From NCBI GenBank assembly GCA_026874595.1, contig CM049317.1, positions 39,952,401 through 40,016,400 on the forward strand: 64,000 nucleotides of DNA, in the 5' to 3' direction. Numbering within the stretch: position 1 is the first letter of the stretch; each line of letters begins with the position of its first letter. A model generated the notes under the pieces. It saw only the letters and a list, made by a program, of their open reading frames with translations. It was not told where the DNA came from and did no database searches. This document shows, piece by piece, positions 59,162 to 64,000 of this stretch. This DNA comes from Sipunculus nudus (Eukaryota > Annelida > Sipuncula > Golfingiida > Sipunculidae). Position numbers and translations under genes: made by a program.

Positions 59162-60170
59162 ACAAGTGACCAATAAGTCATGACGCTCAGCTGACTGGGA
59201 CAAGATTTGGCAAAAGGAAATTTTATCATCTGAATGGTAGTATATAGCCATTCAACTGAAGCATCAGATTAACCAACAGGCCAAAATTTTGTCTGTATTT
59301 ATATATCTCAAAAATAGAGAAAAAATGCGTTAAAAATACAGGTGGCTCCACCAGTCTGCAGAAACTAATAAAAAGACTTAATGGTCAATATGCATGCAAA
59401 GAATCATGGTGATCTTTGCATTAGTTGTTCAGATACTTCGGTTTTTGTATCAAATTTTCCATTATTCTGAGGGATACTTCAGAGTCCTATAGCTTGAAGG
59501 ATATGGGTAACAGAGACCTAATTTCAGGTTTCCAAAGACACTTTTCCTGGGCCTCCTTGCAGGACAAGAATGAAGATTCTAGGTCCAGTTATTACAATTT
59601 GTGCCATGTAAACAGATGACAGCATCCTTGAAGGTCTCAAAAATAGAGAAAAAAATTCGTAAAAATAAAAAAAAATACAGGTGGCGACACCAGCCTGCAG
59701 AAACTGATGAAACACTCCATAATCAATATCCATGCAAAGAATCATGGTGATCTCTGCATTAGTTGTTCAGATACTTTAGCTTTTGTATCAAATTTTCCAT
59801 TATTCTGAAGGATACTTTGGAGGATATGGGAAACAGAGACCTAATTTCAGGTTTCCACAGGCACTTTTCATGGGCCTCCTTGCATGACAAGAATGAAGAT
59901 TCTTGGTCCAGTTGTTACAATTTGTACCCTGTTGACAGATGACCACATCTTTAAAGATCTCAAAAATAGAGAACAAGGGACCTATGGGTCACGGCGCTCA
60001 GCTGTTATATAGGATAAAAAAATATGATTTAGAAATGAGGCACATGCTGGTTTTGTGTGGTAATAAATATAAGCTGTTTTATGAGTTGTTGTTGTTTAGC
60101 TTATGTATGATTTTGATAGTACCTATGGAGACAGAGGACTTATTTCATTTATTTTATTAACAAATGGAGT
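59162..60170 (+). mobile_element. Family A elements, two nested 5' ends, no 3' end
   Basis: 5' end acaagtgaccaataagtcat at 59162 with ~343-bp tandem units (decayed ggtggcgccacc at 59342 and 59683). It is interrupted at 59973 by a long-A 5' end (acaagggacctatgggtcac) that stops at about 60170. Confidence 0.6.
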
Positions 60171-60198
60171 CTGTGTTTCCACCTGGAGTTTTTGTTTT

Positions 60199-60265
60199 TT
60201 AGCCACTGTGGCTAAAGGGTGTCTGATTTTTTTAGCCACACCAAATTAACTTTAGCCACACATTT
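60199..60265 (+). repeat. TTAGCCAC hairpin and repeats
   Basis: TTAGCCAC-T-GTGGCTAA (60199-60215) is a perfect hairpin. It is followed by two more direct ttagccaca copies at about 60233 and 60251. Function unknown. Confidence 0.7.
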
Positions 60266-60420
60266 GGCGACAATTTTGTCTGACTGAATGACACTCGTGT
60301 GGTAAACATGCTTGGTTTTCAACAAATGCCATTGAATTAAACCATCTATCAGACAATGTTCAGCATTCTGCACAAGATAAACAAATTTGTTTCTGCATTT
60401 TAGCAAAGTAAATGTTCAAA

Positions 60421-62160
60421 GAAAAAAAAAACAATAAATAGATTTTATTACTGTTTTGGCAAATTGCAGATGAAAAATAAAAGCACAACACCTGGTGAAA
60501 ATGGTTTAAAGAAATAAGAATTAAAAATGAAAATTACTTTCTGTTAAACATATTATATTTTAGGCATTGTAAACACTGTATAAATTAACTGTAAACCTTT
60601 CTCTGTTCCCTTTTCATTTGTCATAAAAAAATTACTTCGTTGAAAAAAACTTTATACCAACATATGACCTCCTGTTGAAAATTCCTTGGTTGCACAAGAG
60701 TAGATGTAAATGATGTTCTTATTTAATTTTTTATTTTTATTGTATGATATATGTATTTATGGAACTAGGGGACTGAGGCCTTATATTTCTTAATAAATAT
60801 TTCATTCATGTAAAATTCATGGTTTGCTTGGAGGAATGTGCAAAGTAACATCCATCCCGGTACACTTGTATCAAGAACCATAATCCGGTATGCCCGCAAA
60901 AATCACATGCATGGGTGGACGGTCATTTATTCACGAGTGGATTCGTCAGCTGAGAAAGCAGTTTTGCGCAACAGCTTTTATTACGCCGGGTTTATACTCC
61001 ATAGAAAGCGCATAAATATTTAAAATGTTTCACTGGAGAAATAAGCAGCTCCCTGGCTAACAACATGGCCTATGCCGCGAATGTCTGACAGCCGTAACGC
61101 TTCTATGAACTGACATGAGATCTATAGTTCGTAATGTACGTCGCCCGAAAATTTGCATTTCCCGTTTGGCAATATTAATGGCCCGCTTGTATGCACGGTA
61201 GCTTGTCGGCAATATTCGGAAAGAGCGCCGTCTTGGCCTATGCAAATGAGTTGAAATGAACCAATGACAGGACGTGTTATCAATTCGGGTACATGTGTAC
61301 CCGTATTCGTTCTGACACTTAAACTGAAGCTGGGGCGTTTGCAGGAGTAAAAACGAACGATTAAATGAAAGTTTGACTGTCATTTAACAAAAAGTTTAAC
61401 GCAAATTTGGCGGTAACATATGGTAATCATAGTTTTTTATGGGGGGAGGGTACTTATTTATAACGGCGGTAAAAAATGAGAGCATAATTTTATGCTACAA
61501 CGGCGATGTCAAATTCTATGAGGGCAGCGCGCCGATGTACTTCTAATGTAAAAATAAAAAAGATGTATGAATTATTATACTTTTCCAACAATGTTTAAGC
61601 CCTGTTTTGCTGCATAGATGGTCACCTACAGGAAGTGAATCCGGAAGCGAAGAAACTTTAGGGCATGTCCAAACTTTCCCCGCGTACCACATGGCCACAG
61701 CTGGCGATCTAGTTGCATATAATTATAGACCGCCTGGCCATTGGATTTTCATATCCAGACATCGTTATGTATGGTTATTTTACTGTTTGTTAAAGTCAAC
61801 AGAGGGCAGTTATAATCATGAATTAACATTTTCTTAGTTACTGTGTATGAAAAAGTATATGTCTTTCATGAGTCTTGAGTGTAATAAAGTTCTGTGTTCT
61901 GAGTTAAAAAGTCAGGATGACCTCAGACCCCTAGAAAGCTGGCCTGGTTTTGTCAGAAACATCCATCCCGTGTATCTGTTTCATGGCTCGCAAAAGACGT
62001 GAACCGAGAAGCCATATTCCATCTTCACTTGTAGAGAAAATTCTTTAAATTAAATCGGCTGCATATAAATACATCGTTATTGTTTTGCCTGTTACAATCT
62101 TTATGTTCTCACAACAAAATTGGTTCGAGCTTGTGTACCACACATGATCGCAGTCCAAAA
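60421..62160. other. Largely non-repeat stretch, CpG-richer at 60840-61560
   Basis: No internal copy of this sequence was noticed in the window. 60840-61560 has many CpGs (ccgcgaatg, cgtcgcccg, gagcgccgtc), a tatgcaaat octamer at 61241 and ccaatgac at 61260. Open frames on both strands (e.g. 61057-61383 minus) show no recognisable domain. It could be an old regulatory or exonic remnant. aataaagttctgtg at 61881 resembles a polyadenylation region. A function is not supported. Confidence 0.3.
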
Positions 62161-63320
62161 ACAAGGGACCTATGGGTCACTATGCTCAGCTGAAGTTAAC
62201 CTTGAAGGTAAAAATCCAAAATAATATCAAATGGAGATGCTGTGTAAGAGGAAGAGGTAATAAAGGCCATGATTGGTTTATATGATTGGTTTGTATTGAT
62301 GAGCAAGAAATTGTTGCAAATAATATTTTGTGACCTAACCATGTGTTTCCTAATGTTGAAATTGAAGCATGTGAGCAGTCTGTGAACAAATGATCTGTAA
62401 TATTACCATGATCATTGGTTGGCTTTTTGATTAACTGTTGACATTTCAGTAGTTTACACATTTGTTCAATTGAATCTATTTTTTGAATAATATATATTAT
62501 TAAATATAAATTTATGTTTTTTAATGAAATTTATACAGTTGAAATATAACTAATTAACAACATAAAACAGGGCAAACAAAGCCTGATCTCAAATTCTGCT
62601 GAGGCAGGAAAATAATGAACAAATGTTTGTATTAAATCCTCATTTTTTATTACATCAATTTTTTTATTATAAGTTTATATTTCTATACATTTCCAATTTA
62701 AAATATATATCCAAATATAAAAGTTGATTCATAATTCTTAATTGCATCATCATAAATCTCAATCTTGTCAGATAACACCACATCATGCATACAAATGTTT
62801 ATTTATTTTTTACCACAAAAATATATCTTTTAAATCTGCAAAACAATAAATATCTTAAAATAATACTTCATTTAGATTTCACAATTTTTAAATGTGTCTT
62901 TATTTATCCATAATGTGCTTCATATTTTATAAATTTAAGCATACTGATGGGTTCAATTATATTTGTTAAAATCATTTAAAAGAAAATTGATTTCTTTAAA
63001 AATGCCACATTACACAACATTGCATCTTCTGGATTACACCTTGAATTACCTTTTCAAGGAAAGTTTTTGCATATCGGAGTGGAAACAGCATTACAATGAA
63101 GGAGATACAGTGAAAACAATAACAATTACTGCATAACACTTGGTGGGTTGGGTTTGCAGGGGGGGGGGGGGGGTGATTGGGATGGTGAAATGAGAATAAC
63201 TGTACACCTGTCACAGCAGGGGATCTCCCCCAGTGACTGTTAGAATTCAGAAACCCTGGCATAGCTGACTTCCATTGACCTGGAGTGGGACCCTGCATCT
63301 GTAATCTGTAATCAAAGCAA
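62161..63320 (+). repeat. Family A 5' end and AT-rich repeat with 15-G run
   Basis: acaagggacctatgggtcac at 62161; 62220-62480 is similar to 7700-7940; very AT-rich to 63000; the G run is 63159-63173. No gene. Confidence 0.5.
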
Positions 63321-64000
63321 ATGACTACAACAGAGCCTCAAGAAAAAAAATCAATAACTAGCCTAATTTTCAAGCTTTTATTTTCAAATTTCAGATTTAA
63401 ACAAATTAAATATTTATGTTTACATGCTGTGAAAATTAAATCAATGGTACTAACAGAAAAAAAACGTGCCATGGTCAAAGTTGGGCAAAATTTAAGGTAC
63501 TGATTTTATTTTTATGCGAATAACTTAAAAAATTTAAAAAATTCAGATCTAATTTTGGGTGAAAAATTTAATCTTAATTAAACATAGTTATATACTTGGG
63601 AAAATAGACTCTAGTTTCAAAATTTTTCATGTTAAGTGAGTAAATATTTTTCCTAATTTTTTACAAAGTCCATTATGTTTGGGCCCATAACTTAAAGAAT
63701 TTATACTTGACAGACTTAATTTCTGGCATGTACATAGAAACTATATAGAGGAATATTTATGGTAAATATGAGGAAAAACAGATGAGTGGTTTTGATATTA
63801 GGCAGTCCTGAAGTGTGAAAATAGGTTTTTAATAAAAAAATGAGGTTTTTCCTTAATTTCTCAAAGGAATGAAGTCGCAAAGACACAGTTTTCGGCTTGG
63901 TAGGAGATCTTGGGGACATCTAACATTATGCTGAATTTTGGATTCCTAGGTCTTACGGTTTCAAAACGTGCCACATCTACGGACGGACGGACGGACGGAC
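63321..64000 (+). mobile_element. Long family A 3' half, cut by window end
   Basis: Same interior as 43310-43870 (acgtgccatggtcaaagttg, ggtaggagatcttggggaca), ending inside the GGAC microsatellite. The 3' hairpin should follow just beyond the edge. Confidence 0.7.

Noticed and set aside
61057-61383. 108-codon minus-strand open frame in the CpG-richer stretch
   Set aside because: Arg/His-rich, no recognisable domain, no splice or start context support.
60840-61560. CpG-richer stretch as the CCT5 promoter
   Set aside because: About 240 N-terminal residues of CCT5 are not found between it and the first visible exon, so the real promoter should be further right.

Overview
This is a eukaryotic, AT-rich, intron-type window, most likely from a bivalve mollusc. 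The organism is inferred from two things: the coding exons are animal-type CCT5, and the background is dense bivalve-style repeat DNA (gaccttgacctttgacc repeats, GGAC/GACA microsatellites, the ggtggcgccacc palindrome). There are no bacterial-style operons.

The only recognisable host gene is CCT5 (TCP-1 epsilon, a subunit of the CCT/TRiC chaperonin) on the minus strand. Five exons lie in the window: 55880-55731, 46413-46294, 32276-32091, 31017-30880 and 4081-3901. They join in frame to about 258 residues, roughly human residues 240-500. The N-terminal exons must lie beyond the right edge and the C-terminal exon beyond the left edge. The introns are about 9.3, 14.0, 1.1 and 26.8 kb, and nearly all of that is transposable-element sequence.

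The introns are a nested stack of non-autonomous elements in several sequence-unrelated families (called A-F here). Families A, B, C and F share one architecture: a 5' end ACTAGA or ACAAGG, then a short 5' hairpin, then a short subterminal motif, then internal tandem repeats (about 180-340 bp units), in A a GGAC/GACA and in F a GTCT microsatellite, and finally a 3' hairpin whose outer arm is the inverted copy of the 5' subterminal motif. D and E share parts of it. This resembles Helentron-associated (rolling-circle) elements such as the oyster pearl group. No Rep/helicase is present. Almost all copies lie on the + strand, antisense to CCT5; F at 13.8-15.8 kb is the clear exception.

Layout: 0-1.7 kb, LINE 3' end; 1.7-7.1 kb, D and A elements around CCT5 exon 3901-4081; 8.5-9.4 kb, LINE pseudogene; 9.4-13.5 kb, B element carrying a 2.1-kb TIR transposon with a 57-codon ORF; 13.8-15.8 kb, inverted F element with four CTCF-like motifs; 17.6-22.3 kb, long A element with a 2.8-kb insertion; 22.9-29.1 kb, D element containing E, B and C; 30.9-32.3 kb, two CCT5 exons around an A element; 33-46 kb, tandem and nested A elements and a second C; 46.3 kb, CCT5 exon; 47.6-55.4 kb, a LINE split by D, E and A insertions; 55.7 kb, CCT5 exon; 56-64 kb, A elements, a tRNA-derived SINE, poly(G) runs and a small non-repeat CpG-richer stretch.
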